A stretch of 64,000 bases of DNA from the NCBI GenBank assembly GCA_928722015.1, contig CAKMWI010000009.1, forward strand, positions 1-64,000, read 5' to 3'. The position numbers and the translations under genes are program-made. The notes under the pieces are model-generated. The model ran no database searches, was not told where the DNA came from, and saw nothing but the letters and a program-made list of their open reading frames with translations. The DNA is from Candidatus Gastranaerophilales bacterium (lineage in GTDB: Bacteria > Cyanobacteriota > Vampirovibrionia > Gastranaerophilales > Gastranaerophilaceae). Below are positions 46,007 through 55,201 of the stretch, piece by piece. Position 1 is the first letter of the stretch. Each line of letters opens with the position of its first letter.

Positions 46007-46975
46007 ATGAAGATAGACAAAACAAAAACAAATTCAATAAGAAAAGCTTTTGGAAAAACTTTAGCTGAAATTGGAGATTATAATGAAAAAATTGTTGTCA
46101 TGGATGCAGATTTGGCATGCTCCACACAAACAAAAATTTTTGGCGATAAATTTCCAAATAGATTCTTTGACTGCGGCATAGCAGAACAAGACATGGCCGC
46201 AACAGCAGCTGGGTTAGCATCTGAAGGGAAAATTCCTTTTATAGCCAGTTTTGCAATGTTTGCAACAGGCAGAACCTATGATCAAATACGGAATGCTATT
46301 TGTTATCCGGATTTCAATGTCAAAATTATAGGAACACATGGTGGGGTTACAGTAGGGGAAGATGGCGCTACACATCAGGCATTAGAAGATATTTCCCTAA
46401 TGAGGGGTATACCTCACATGACAGTAATAGTTCCTGCTGATTGCAGAGAATGCGAAGAGGTAATTAAATATGCATCATTGCATGACGGCCCAATGTATAT
46501 AAGAATATCAAGATGCAATGTTGTTGATATTTTCGACGAGAGTTATCATTTTAATATCCATAAAGCTGTAATTGTTGAAGAAGGTACAGATGTTTCTGTA
46601 TTTACAAATGGGGAAACACTAGCAGAAGTTTTACTTGCAGCAGAGGAATTAAAAAAAGAAAATATTTCTGTAGAAGTAATAAATGTTCCTGTCGTAAAGC
46701 CTTTAGATTTTCAAACTGTGATTGACAGTGTTAAGAAAACAAAGTTTGCCATTACTGTTGAAAATCATTCTATAATTGGCGGGCTTGGAACTGCAATTTG
46801 TGAAACATTAGCAGATAAATATCCGTCAAAAGTTTATAGAGTTGGAATCCATGATGAATTTGGACAAAGCGGAAAATCTAACGAACTTCTTGAATATTAT
46901 GGATTAGACTCAAAAACATTGGTAAAAAGAATAAGAACTATGTATAAAAAAGAAAAAGAGCAAGGAAATATATAA
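46007..46975 (+). CDS. Transketolase, C-terminal subunit
   Basis: 322 residues, the pyrimidine-binding and C-terminal domains of transketolase: FDCGIAEQDMAATAAGLA contains the catalytic Glu, and GATHQALEDISLMRGIP is family-typical. It pairs with the N-terminal subunit at 18231-19055, on the other strand. GAGGAT precedes ATG 46007. It is the first gene of an operon with ftsE and ftsX; the ftsE start follows its stop directly. Confidence 0.93.
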   Translation: MKIDKTKTNSIRKAFGKTLAEIGDYNEKIVVMDADLACSTQTKIFGDKFPNRFFDCGIAEQDMAATAAGLASEGKIPFIASFAMFATGRTYDQIRNAICYPDFNVKIIGTHGGVTVGEDGATHQALEDISLMRGIPHMTVIVPADCRECEEVIKYASLHDGPMYIRISRCNVVDIFDESYHFNIHKAVIVEEGTDVSVFTNGETLAEVLLAAEELKKENISVEVINVPVVKPLDFQTVIDSVKKTKFAITVENHSIIGGLGTAICETLADKYPSKVYRVGIHDEFGQSGKSNELLEYYGLDSKTLVKRIRTMYKKEKEQGNI

Positions 46976-47653
46976 ATGATTACATTTCAAAATGTTACCA
47001 AGAGATATAAAAATGATCATTATGCATTGAAAAATGTCAGTTTAGAAATCCACTCCGGTGAATTTGTATTTGTTGTAGGAGCCTCAGGAGCAGGCAAATC
47101 AACACTAATGAAATTATTATACAGTGAAGAAAAACCTACAAGCGGAGTAGTTTCCATAGGCGGTATAAATATTGCCCATCTTACAAATGAAAAGATTCCA
47201 AACTTAAGAAGATGCATGGGGATAGTTTTTCAAGATTATAAATTACTACAAAATCAAACTGTATATGATAATGTAGCGTATGTAATCAGAACACTTGGTA
47301 TTAGCAGTAAAGAAATAAATGCAAGAGTAAATGGTGCTTTAAAAATTGTAGGATTACATGAAAAAATGAATGCTACACCAGCCGAATTATCAGGTGGAGA
47401 ACAGCAAAGAGTAGGTATAGCAAGAGCAATTGTTAACGGACCGCCATTATTGATTGCTGATGAGCCCACAGGAAATCTGGATCCTAAAAATTCTATGGAA
47501 ATCATGCAAATTCTGGACCAGATAAACCAACGAGGAATTACTGTTATCGTATCAACTCACGATAACGCTATGGTTGATTATTTCAGAAAACGCGTAATCA
47601 AACTTGATCACGGTGAAATAGTAAGAGACATACAAGCAGGTACTTATGAATAG
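46976..47653 (+). CDS. ftsE: Cell division ATP-binding protein FtsE
   Basis: 225 residues. Walker A GASGAGKST, ABC signature LSGGEQQRVGIARAI, Walker B LLIADEPTGNLD and His-switch STHD. With FtsX it forms an ABC-type complex that activates peptidoglycan hydrolases at the division septum. Begins at the base after the transketolase stop and overlaps ftsX by 8 bp. Confidence 0.96.
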   Translation: MITFQNVTKRYKNDHYALKNVSLEIHSGEFVFVVGASGAGKSTLMKLLYSEEKPTSGVVSIGGINIAHLTNEKIPNLRRCMGIVFQDYKLLQNQTVYDNVAYVIRTLGISSKEINARVNGALKIVGLHEKMNATPAELSGGEQQRVGIARAIVNGPPLLIADEPTGNLDPKNSMEIMQILDQINQRGITVIVSTHDNAMVDYFRKRVIKLDHGEIVRDIQAGTYE

Positions 47654-48545
47654 AAATTTTAAATCAAATGTAAAAAAACATATACCAAAAGATTGGTTAT
47701 GCGAATTGAGAATACTATACAGACTGGGTATTGAAACATTTAATGATATTAGAAGAACCGGATGGGTTAATATTGTTATAATAACAACAATGGCTGCAAT
47801 ATTAATGATTTTTGGAGCCTGTTTTAGAACAGCAATTTCTATTTCCTCATTTTCAAAAGAATTAGGAAATGCGCTTGAAATTTCTGTATATTTAAAAAAC
47901 AGTACGGATGCAAGAGAAGTAAAATCAGAAATAAGCCAATTTGAACATGTCGAAAACATAACAATTATCCCAAAAGATGAATCTTGGATTAAACTAAAAA
48001 ATGAAATGAGTTTGCCTAATATAGATAATCCATTGCCTGATACATTGCATGTCAAAGTTGATAATCCTGAAAATCTCCAAACTGTATTTGATAATATAAA
48101 ACAAATAAACTCAGTTGAAGATATGAGTTACGCAAAAGACTTGGCAGCAAAAATTGAACTTGTTAATCACGTGGTAAAAACAATCACACTTGTTGTAATT
48201 GTAATTATGGGACTTTTAACTGTAACTATAATCAACAACACTATTCAACTCGTAATTCAATCAAGAAAAGATGAAATAGAGATAATGAGACTTATGGGTG
48301 TAAGTAACTGGTATATAAGATTTCCATTCATCATGCAAGGTGCATTTTATGGATTGACTGGTTCATTGCTTGCTCTGATACCTCTAAATTATGTTCAAAA
48401 TGGACTGATAAATGTTCATAAATTTTTTATGATACCATCGCCAGCCTATGCACAAAATTTAGTAATACTTGTTATGTTTTCAATGAGTATACTATTTGGA
48501 GCTGTGGGTAGTTTCTGGTGTATAAAAAAACACCTGCAGGTATAA
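47646..48545 (+). CDS. ftsX: Cell division permease-like protein FtsX
   Basis: 299 residues. A cytoplasmic N-terminus, first transmembrane helix at about 40-62, an extracytoplasmic domain (about 65-175; DALEISVYLKNS-like start, IPKDESWIKLKNEM), then three more helices near 180-205, 230-255 and 270-295. SRKDEIEIMRLMGVSNWYIR is the coupling region for FtsE. The extracytoplasmic loop recruits hydrolase activators. Confidence 0.95.
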   Translation: MNRNFKSNVKKHIPKDWLCELRILYRLGIETFNDIRRTGWVNIVIITTMAAILMIFGACFRTAISISSFSKELGNALEISVYLKNSTDAREVKSEISQFEHVENITIIPKDESWIKLKNEMSLPNIDNPLPDTLHVKVDNPENLQTVFDNIKQINSVEDMSYAKDLAAKIELVNHVVKTITLVVIVIMGLLTVTIINNTIQLVIQSRKDEIEIMRLMGVSNWYIRFPFIMQGAFYGLTGSLLALIPLNYVQNGLINVHKFFMIPSPAYAQNLVILVMFSMSILFGAVGSFWCIKKHLQV

Positions 48546-48552
48546 TTTATAA

Positions 48553-49803
48553 ATGCTGGATAATAATAATATATTACTAATTACAGATTACGAAGAAATA
48601 GCAAAATTAATGCTGAAAAAACTTATTTTACTAAGAGAAAATGACAGCATAACTGTTTGCAGCTCAAAAGACGCAAAAAAAGCACTCGAAAAGTCTCTAT
48701 GCTGTGTTGTAATTTTACATGAGATTACAGAAAATAATAATGCAACATTAAGGCTAATTTCTACTATTAAAGAAACAAGAAAAAATACAGAAATAATACT
48801 TCTACTTAATGATACAAATCCTGAATTTATACTAAAAGCCTATGATTACGGTATTTATGATTATTTTTTAACTGATAGCGAAGACTATGAAATCTTAATC
48901 AAAACAGTAAATTGTTTTAAACTTCGTTCAATTAAAGAAGTAAGCAGACGTAATGAAAAATTTTTATATCAACTAGATGTAATTGATAGTAAAAATGGAT
49001 TGTATAAATATAACCACTTAAAAAATATTTTTATAGATTTATCAGATGACTTAAGAATACAAAATGGATACTTCGTTATATTAACACTTGACGAAAAAAC
49101 AAAAACAAAAATTTCCACAAATAGACTTGCCGGTGCAATAAAAAGCTCTGTCAGACAAGATGACATTATAGCAAGTGCAAGAGGCGGAAAATTTTATTTA
49201 ATATTACCTAATATTGATTCTGACGGAACAAGGGCTGTTATAAATAAGATACAAATTAAAATGGGAGAAGATTTTAAAATTCGCTCAGGAATAAACAAAA
49301 TAGGAATCCAATCCTTTGAAACTCTTGATAAAAATACTCAAGACAGTTTACTTTCAGCTATACAAAACGAAGAAATGTGCGTATCTCTTGCTGATAATTT
49401 CGAAAATCAAAATTCATGGCTAGAAGATGATGAACAAAATAATAAAAGTTTTAAACTTTTTAAAATAGCATTCACGAACAAGATGAAGAATGTTATTACC
49501 CCAGGATTTTTCAGATTTCAAAAAGAATGTGAAACAAAATTGACAAACACGCAGGTAACACAATATGCTAACAATATAGAAAGTGTATTTAGTTTAAAAA
49601 ATGACAAAATTCATAGTGAATTAATTATACGATATAACGGTTTTGCAAAATTCAAAATTGAACTTAATCACAGTGGGTTGGATAGCGCTGAAAATACAAA
49701 ACTAGAATTACCGCTAAGCAAATTAACAGAAAAAGAACTCAATAAACTGCTACGCCAATTAAAAGAAGAATATAGACAAACAGCTTATACGAAAGGAAAT
49801 TAA
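48553..49803 (+). CDS. Degenerate receiver plus degenerate GGDEF protein
   Basis: 416 residues. Residues 1-120 fold like a response-regulator receiver, but the phospho-Asp position reads VVILHEI (His/Glu instead of Asp). Residues about 135-270 resemble a GGDEF domain: RQDDIIASARGGKFYLILPN matches the usual R..D..aRyGGDEF..lLP, with GGKFY for GGDEF, so cyclase activity is unlikely. The C-terminal 130 residues are unassigned. It lies 7 bp after ftsX and may be a nucleotide-binding or pseudo-signalling protein linked to division. Confidence 0.8.
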   Translation: MLDNNNILLITDYEEIAKLMLKKLILLRENDSITVCSSKDAKKALEKSLCCVVILHEITENNNATLRLISTIKETRKNTEIILLLNDTNPEFILKAYDYGIYDYFLTDSEDYEILIKTVNCFKLRSIKEVSRRNEKFLYQLDVIDSKNGLYKYNHLKNIFIDLSDDLRIQNGYFVILTLDEKTKTKISTNRLAGAIKSSVRQDDIIASARGGKFYLILPNIDSDGTRAVINKIQIKMGEDFKIRSGINKIGIQSFETLDKNTQDSLLSAIQNEEMCVSLADNFENQNSWLEDDEQNNKSFKLFKIAFTNKMKNVITPGFFRFQKECETKLTNTQVTQYANNIESVFSLKNDKIHSELIIRYNGFAKFKIELNHSGLDSAENTKLELPLSKLTEKELNKLLRQLKEEYRQTAYTKGN

Positions 49804-49804
49804 A

Positions 49805-50356
49805 ATGCTAAATATAGAAAATAGTGCATTAGTAATAATTGATATACAAGAAAAATTAGTGGCAGCTACAAAATACGGAACTGAAGTTGCCCAAAACATG
49901 GCCAAAATCGCTAAAACCGCATCTATTTTAAATATTCCAACAATATTAACAGAACAATACCCTAAAGGCCTGGGCTCAACAGTTGAAGAACTTAGAGCCA
50001 GTATAAAACCAGATACTGATGTTATTGAGAAATCGTCTTTTTCTGCATTATTAGAACAACCTTTTAAAGAAAAAGTTCAAGAATTGAAAAATAAAGGCAT
50101 TAAACAAATAGTATTAGGCGGAATTGAAACGCATATTTGTGTCTTACAAACGGCAGCCGACCTAATCAATGAAGGTTTTGAAATTTACATAGTAAAAGAT
50201 GCATGTGCGAGTAGATGCAAAGATGAATATAAATCAGGAATAGAACTTTTAAAACAATATGGAGCTAAAATTAGTTGTGTTGAAATTGTTTTATTTGAAT
50301 GGCTCAAAACATCACGTCATCCTAACTTTAAAGAAATTCAAGCTTTAATAAAATAA
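49805..50356 (+). CDS. Isochorismatase-family cysteine hydrolase
   Basis: 183 residues with the D-K-C triad of the family: D13 (VIIDIQEK), K76 (IEKSSFSA) and C112 (THICVLQTA), plus the cis-peptide GGIETH. Closest in style to the ISOC1/YcaC-like hydrolases of unknown substrate, not true isochorismatase. Starts one base after the previous stop; last gene of the transketolase-ftsEX operon. Confidence 0.92.
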   Translation: MLNIENSALVIIDIQEKLVAATKYGTEVAQNMAKIAKTASILNIPTILTEQYPKGLGSTVEELRASIKPDTDVIEKSSFSALLEQPFKEKVQELKNKGIKQIVLGGIETHICVLQTAADLINEGFEIYIVKDACASRCKDEYKSGIELLKQYGAKISCVEIVLFEWLKTSRHPNFKEIQALIK

Positions 50357-50374
50357 ATTTAATAACAAAATATC

Positions 50375-52147
50375 TTAAGGACTTAAAATAACCATTTCAC
50401 AATTTTTACAATCAAATTTTAATGGATATTTTTTCCCATCATCATCTATCAAATACAGTTTTTTAGATGAATTTTGACATAAATTTGCAGCATATTTCAA
50501 ACAATGTTTTGTTCGCATAAGTTCAATTCCTGACGGGATTGTATTTAAAGATTCCAATGCAAACTGTGAAACTTCACAGTTACACAATTTATAAAAATTG
50601 TTTGCTTCATTGTTAAAAACATTACCACGATAATCAAATTTTTTTACAGGAAAATCCGTGTAATTAATAGGTTTTTGAACATTTCGTTTAAAATTTGACA
50701 ACCTGACATCAATTAACAAACTTAACACTTCTCTACGAAGCTCATTTATTTTTGAAATTGGTGTAAAGGATAAGTTATCATCATTTATTTTCACACAAAT
50801 TGTATAAAAATCACTTTCACCTGTTTTATTAAACTGTAACATATAATTCTTTTTTAATTTTTCTATAGACTTTGCTGGTTCACCTACAGGTAAAGAAATA
50901 GAAACAGTATTAGAATCCTCATCTGTAGCCATAAGTCTGCCATTTTCAATCAAAAAAGATACCCCTATTTTGCGCACAGTCTTAGAACTATGTAACTGCT
51001 TTTCAAATTTAGCATCAAAGTTACGGTACATTAAAATACCTGATTGAATGTTATCCATTTTATTTGGATAAATTCTATTATTCTCAACTTTGTTAACTAA
51101 ACAACCATGCATATCACCATTACTCATAAAACATAACCCGTCCTGAGGATGCACATCAGCATCAAGTTCAAAAGAATTATTGAAAACTCTTTTAACTTTC
51201 CCTAATTTTTCACCGCGCGATTTAGGAGACAAAAAATTAAAGCATTGCTCTCTGTTATTAAGAAAATATGTTGTATATCCTCTATTAAATGTCTTTTCAA
51301 TATTTGGTTCAAAATCACGAAATATCTTACCCGAAGAAACTCTTTTAATGCCAAAATTATTTAACATATCATTATAATATGCCACAACATTTTTAACATA
51401 ATTAATATCTTTCAGTCGTCCTTCTATTTTAAACGATTTTACACCGGCATCAATAAGATTTTTTAAATATTGAGATGCATTAAAATCTTTCAAAGACAAT
51501 AAATACTTATTTTTTAATATAAACTTTCCTTTTTCATCTATCAATGAATACTTTTTACGACACGGCTGCGCGCATTCTCCTCTATTTGCAGATCTCCCGC
51601 CATTTGCGTAGGATAAATAACACTGCCCGCTATATGAAACACAAAGTGCACCATGAATAAAAGTTTCAATGTCGCAGGTTGTATTCTCACATATTTCAGA
51701 AATTTTATCAATTGAAAGCTCTCTTGCTAAAATAATTCTGGATACCCCTAATTTATCAAAAAATTTTGCCTTGGATAAGGTTCTAGTATCACACTGTGTA
51801 CTGGTATGAATTTCTATAGGTGGAAGCTTACCGTCAATAGCAGCCTTTAGTAAGCCCATATCCTGAATAATTATAGCATCTACGCCTATATTATATAAAT
51901 TTTTAACAAGGTCAATTGCCTTTACCAGTTCAGCATCATTAAGAATTGTATTAATAGCAACATGAACTCTTACATAAAACTTATGAGCGTAAATCACAAG
52001 CTGCTCAATATCATGCAGAGTATTAGGGGCATTTTTTCTAGCACCAAAATCTGACGCTCCGATATAAATAGCGTCAGCTCCACTATTTATAGCAGCTATT
52101 GCAGTTTCAATATTTTTTGCCGGAGCTAACAATTCAATTTCATTCAT
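50375..52147 (-). CDS. U32-family peptidase-like protein (RlhA/YhbU type)
   Basis: 590 residues. The TIM-barrel N-terminus starts ELLAPAKNIETAIAAINSGADAIY. The U32 signature FIHGALCVSYSGQCYLS is followed by GECAQPCRKKY, whose Cys residues can hold a 4Fe-4S cluster. In the studied member RlhA this family hydroxylates 23S rRNA C2501; others are collagenase-like. A C-terminal DUF3656-like part completes the length. Divergent from rimO. Confidence 0.9.
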   Translation of the reverse strand: MNEIELLAPAKNIETAIAAINSGADAIYIGASDFGARKNAPNTLHDIEQLVIYAHKFYVRVHVAINTILNDAELVKAIDLVKNLYNIGVDAIIIQDMGLLKAAIDGKLPPIEIHTSTQCDTRTLSKAKFFDKLGVSRIILARELSIDKISEICENTTCDIETFIHGALCVSYSGQCYLSYANGGRSANRGECAQPCRKKYSLIDEKGKFILKNKYLLSLKDFNASQYLKNLIDAGVKSFKIEGRLKDINYVKNVVAYYNDMLNNFGIKRVSSGKIFRDFEPNIEKTFNRGYTTYFLNNREQCFNFLSPKSRGEKLGKVKRVFNNSFELDADVHPQDGLCFMSNGDMHGCLVNKVENNRIYPNKMDNIQSGILMYRNFDAKFEKQLHSSKTVRKIGVSFLIENGRLMATDEDSNTVSISLPVGEPAKSIEKLKKNYMLQFNKTGESDFYTICVKINDDNLSFTPISKINELRREVLSLLIDVRLSNFKRNVQKPINYTDFPVKKFDYRGNVFNNEANNFYKLCNCEVSQFALESLNTIPSGIELMRTKHCLKYAANLCQNSSKKLYLIDDDGKKYPLKFDCKNCEMVILSP

Positions 52148-52225
52148 GTGATAATTCTATAACAAAGATATAAATAAATCGTAATATTTAGAATAAATTT
52201 TACATTTAATGTTAAAATATAAAAT

Positions 52226-53533
52226 ATGAAAATTGCTTTAATTAATCACGGATGTGCTAAAAATCTTGTTGATGCCGAACTTATGTTAGGTATTCTTGAT
52301 AAAAACGGATACAATATTACTCTTGATGAACAAGAAGCAAATATTGTTATTGTGAATACCTGCTCTTTTATTCATGATGCAGAAAAAGAATCCGTTCAAA
52401 GCATTTTAGAGATGATTGAGGATGGAAAACAAGTTATTGTAACAGGATGCTTATCGCAAAAATATAAGGAAGAACTGAAGGCCTCTATTCCTGAACTTGC
52501 AGGCATGATAGGAACATCAAACCTTAAAGATATTATAAAAATAGTAAAGAATATTGAACTAAAAAAAGGATATAAAAGTCTTATCCAAACAAAACCAAAA
52601 TATATTTATCCGGAAGATATAACAAGACAACAAATAACAATGGGAGCAAGTTCATATTTAAAAATTGGAGAAGGTTGTAATTATCAATGCGGTTATTGCA
52701 TCATTCCTAAACTTAGAGGGAAATATATATCTCGTCCAATTGAAAACATTGTCAAAGAAGCTCAAATGCTTGCTGACAAAGGCGTTACTGAAATTATATT
52801 AATTGCACAAGATACTTCTTCTTATGGAATAGATTTATATGGAAAACAAAAACTTCCCGAATTACTCGAAAAACTAAACCAAATTCAAAACCTTTCTTGG
52901 ATACGCATAATGTATGCATACCCAACCCAAATGACTGATGAATTAATTGATGCAATTGCTAAATTGGATAAAGTTGTTAAATACGTAGATATTCCACTAC
53001 AACATTCTCACCCAAGAGTTTTAGAATCAATGAGACGCCCTGTAATGGATTATAGAGAACTTATAGAAAAAATAAGAAAAAAAATCCCTGGAGTATCTGT
53101 AAGAACATCACTAATTGTTGGTTACCCAGGAGAAACAGAAGAAGAATTTGAACACTTGTACAAATTTGTTCAAGATATTAAATTTGATAGAATGGGAGCA
53201 TTCGAATATTCAAGAGAAAAAGAAACATATTCGTATAATTTAAAAAAACAAATCCCTGCAAAAATAAAAAAACAACGAAGAAATAAGCTCATGGAATTAC
53301 AACAAAAAATCTCACTAGAAAATAACAGAAAATATATAGATTCAACCATAAAATGTATCGTTGAGGGATATACTGATGAAGGAGTAATAATACTTCGCTC
53401 GGAACACGATGCTCCGGAAATTGATGGGCTCGTATATGCATCATCAGACAGACAAGTTGTACCCGGGGATATTGAAAATGTAAAGATTACAAAAGCTGAT
53501 GAATATGACTTATTTGGAATTATAACAGAGTAA
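52226..53533 (+). CDS. rimO: Ribosomal protein uS12 methylthiotransferase
   Basis: 435 residues. N-terminal UPF0004 domain with Cys ligands of the first cluster (NHGCAKN, NTCSF, TGCLSQ), then radical SAM GCNYQCGYCIIP (CxxxCxxC), and a C-terminal TRAM domain ending near GDIENVKITKADEYDL. The DLFGII end distinguishes RimO from MiaB. It methylthiolates Asp88 of S12. TAAAAT ends 7 nt before ATG 52226, so probably leaderless. Confidence 0.96.
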   Translation: MKIALINHGCAKNLVDAELMLGILDKNGYNITLDEQEANIVIVNTCSFIHDAEKESVQSILEMIEDGKQVIVTGCLSQKYKEELKASIPELAGMIGTSNLKDIIKIVKNIELKKGYKSLIQTKPKYIYPEDITRQQITMGASSYLKIGEGCNYQCGYCIIPKLRGKYISRPIENIVKEAQMLADKGVTEIILIAQDTSSYGIDLYGKQKLPELLEKLNQIQNLSWIRIMYAYPTQMTDELIDAIAKLDKVVKYVDIPLQHSHPRVLESMRRPVMDYRELIEKIRKKIPGVSVRTSLIVGYPGETEEEFEHLYKFVQDIKFDRMGAFEYSREKETYSYNLKKQIPAKIKKQRRNKLMELQQKISLENNRKYIDSTIKCIVEGYTDEGVIILRSEHDAPEIDGLVYASSDRQVVPGDIENVKITKADEYDLFGIITE

Positions 53534-53552
53534 GTATAAAAATAGAGGAACT

Positions 53553-55007
53553 ATGGAATATATAGAAAATAAAGAACTGGAAGAAAAAGAAATAAAAGGC
53601 ATATTTACGGATATGATTAAATATGCTCCATCTAAATTATGTGGAATGCTTGGAAATGTAATTACCGTACCTATTTATACAAGTTTATTTTCCACAGAGC
53701 AATATGGTTTATACACAATATCCATCGCAATGCTTTCATTTCTATGCATTATATTTTCTGATTGGATAGGGTTATCAGGATTAAGATTCTTCAGGCACCA
53801 TCAACTGATGGATGACCTACCAAAATACCTTACAACACTTGTAACACTTTTAGCTATAAATTTGATTCTAATGTTTGGCATATCAATAATATTTAAAGAC
53901 AGCCTATATAGCTTTTTCCATGTTCCATTTAAATATTTTATGGCTGTTTTAGTACTTATTATCCCGGTTGCAATAAGAGCACTGCTTTCTCAACTGCTTA
54001 GAGCACAACTAAAATCAATTTCATACACTCTTACAACTATCTTAAATCAATTTGCGACAATATTTTTAGCAGTATTTTTTGCTAAATTTTTTAACCTCGG
54101 TGCAGCATCAATACTCCTTGGTATGGGAGTCTCAATATCTCTAATTGATATATTATTACTCTATCAAAGTGAAATTTTGAAGGTTTTTAAATTCCAAAAA
54201 ATAGAATGGAAATTCATACTCCCAATAATAAAATATGGGATTCCTATTGCCGCAACATCCCTCAGTGCTTGGATTATAACCCAAAGTAATAAGTTCATTA
54301 TGAACAGTATAAGCGGTTTTTCTAAAGCTGCACTTGTTGGAGTCGGATATGGTTTGACATTACCAATATTAATGACACTGTTTGCAATGATTACTGTTGC
54401 AGCTACACCAAGGATTATTAATTTATATGAAGCAAAAATTGACGTTCGACCTGTTATATCCAGATTTTTGGGATACTACATCTTAGTTGCACTGCCTGTA
54501 ATCACAATAATGTCTATCTATAACGTAGAATATACACATTTATTTACAAATCCAAAATTCTATGAAGCAAGTACATTAGTCCCATATTTTGCTTATGGTG
54601 TATTCTTTTTATCAATGGCTGATTATACAACATTACAATATCACTTAGCAAACAAAACTCATCTTGAATTTATAATAAAACTTATTTCAGGGATAATAGG
54701 TGTAATATTAAACATCATATTAATTCCGAAATACGGACTTATTGGGGTTGGTATAGCTACATTTGCGGCAAACTTCTTATATCTTTTGTTAAGTATAATT
54801 ATTGTTTTACCAAATCTAAATCTTAAATTTCCTAAAAATACAGCTCTTAGAATGCTTATAGCAGGAATTCCAACAGGAATTATACTATATGCTATGAAAA
54901 TTTATGGTATAAAAATTCCAGCTATAATTCAAATGGTATCACTACTTGTAATATTTTATGCACTATACTACATTATTCGTGTAAAATTACTAAAAACATC
55001 TGATTAA
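53553..55007 (+). CDS. Polysaccharide flippase (MOP superfamily, Wzx-like)
   Basis: 484 residues with about 12-14 transmembrane helices and a 35-residue acidic cytoplasmic N-terminus. FTDMIKYAPSKLCGMLGNVI and LSTEQYGLYTISIAML-like pattern fits oligosaccharide flippases that move lipid-linked repeat units across the inner membrane. AGAGGAA precedes ATG. Twenty bases after rimO, before the adhesin genes; the partner polymerase is not in view. Confidence 0.88.
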   Translation: MEYIENKELEEKEIKGIFTDMIKYAPSKLCGMLGNVITVPIYTSLFSTEQYGLYTISIAMLSFLCIIFSDWIGLSGLRFFRHHQLMDDLPKYLTTLVTLLAINLILMFGISIIFKDSLYSFFHVPFKYFMAVLVLIIPVAIRALLSQLLRAQLKSISYTLTTILNQFATIFLAVFFAKFFNLGAASILLGMGVSISLIDILLLYQSEILKVFKFQKIEWKFILPIIKYGIPIAATSLSAWIITQSNKFIMNSISGFSKAALVGVGYGLTLPILMTLFAMITVAATPRIINLYEAKIDVRPVISRFLGYYILVALPVITIMSIYNVEYTHLFTNPKFYEASTLVPYFAYGVFFLSMADYTTLQYHLANKTHLEFIIKLISGIIGVILNIILIPKYGLIGVGIATFAANFLYLLLSIIIVLPNLNLKFPKNTALRMLIAGIPTGIILYAMKIYGIKIPAIIQMVSLLVIFYALYYIIRVKLLKTSD

Positions 55008-55201
55008 TAAAACTTAATAATATTTATTATCATAGCAATTTTATTTATTTTTGGTAGTTATTAATTCTGTATAACTATGTTATATTGGCATGGCTTAAAA
55101 AAAAGTAATAAATAGTAAATTTTACTTTTGCTCTTGCTAGAATATAGGAATAATTATCGATAAATATTAAATTTTATAACGTTATGAAAGGGATTAACCA
55201 G

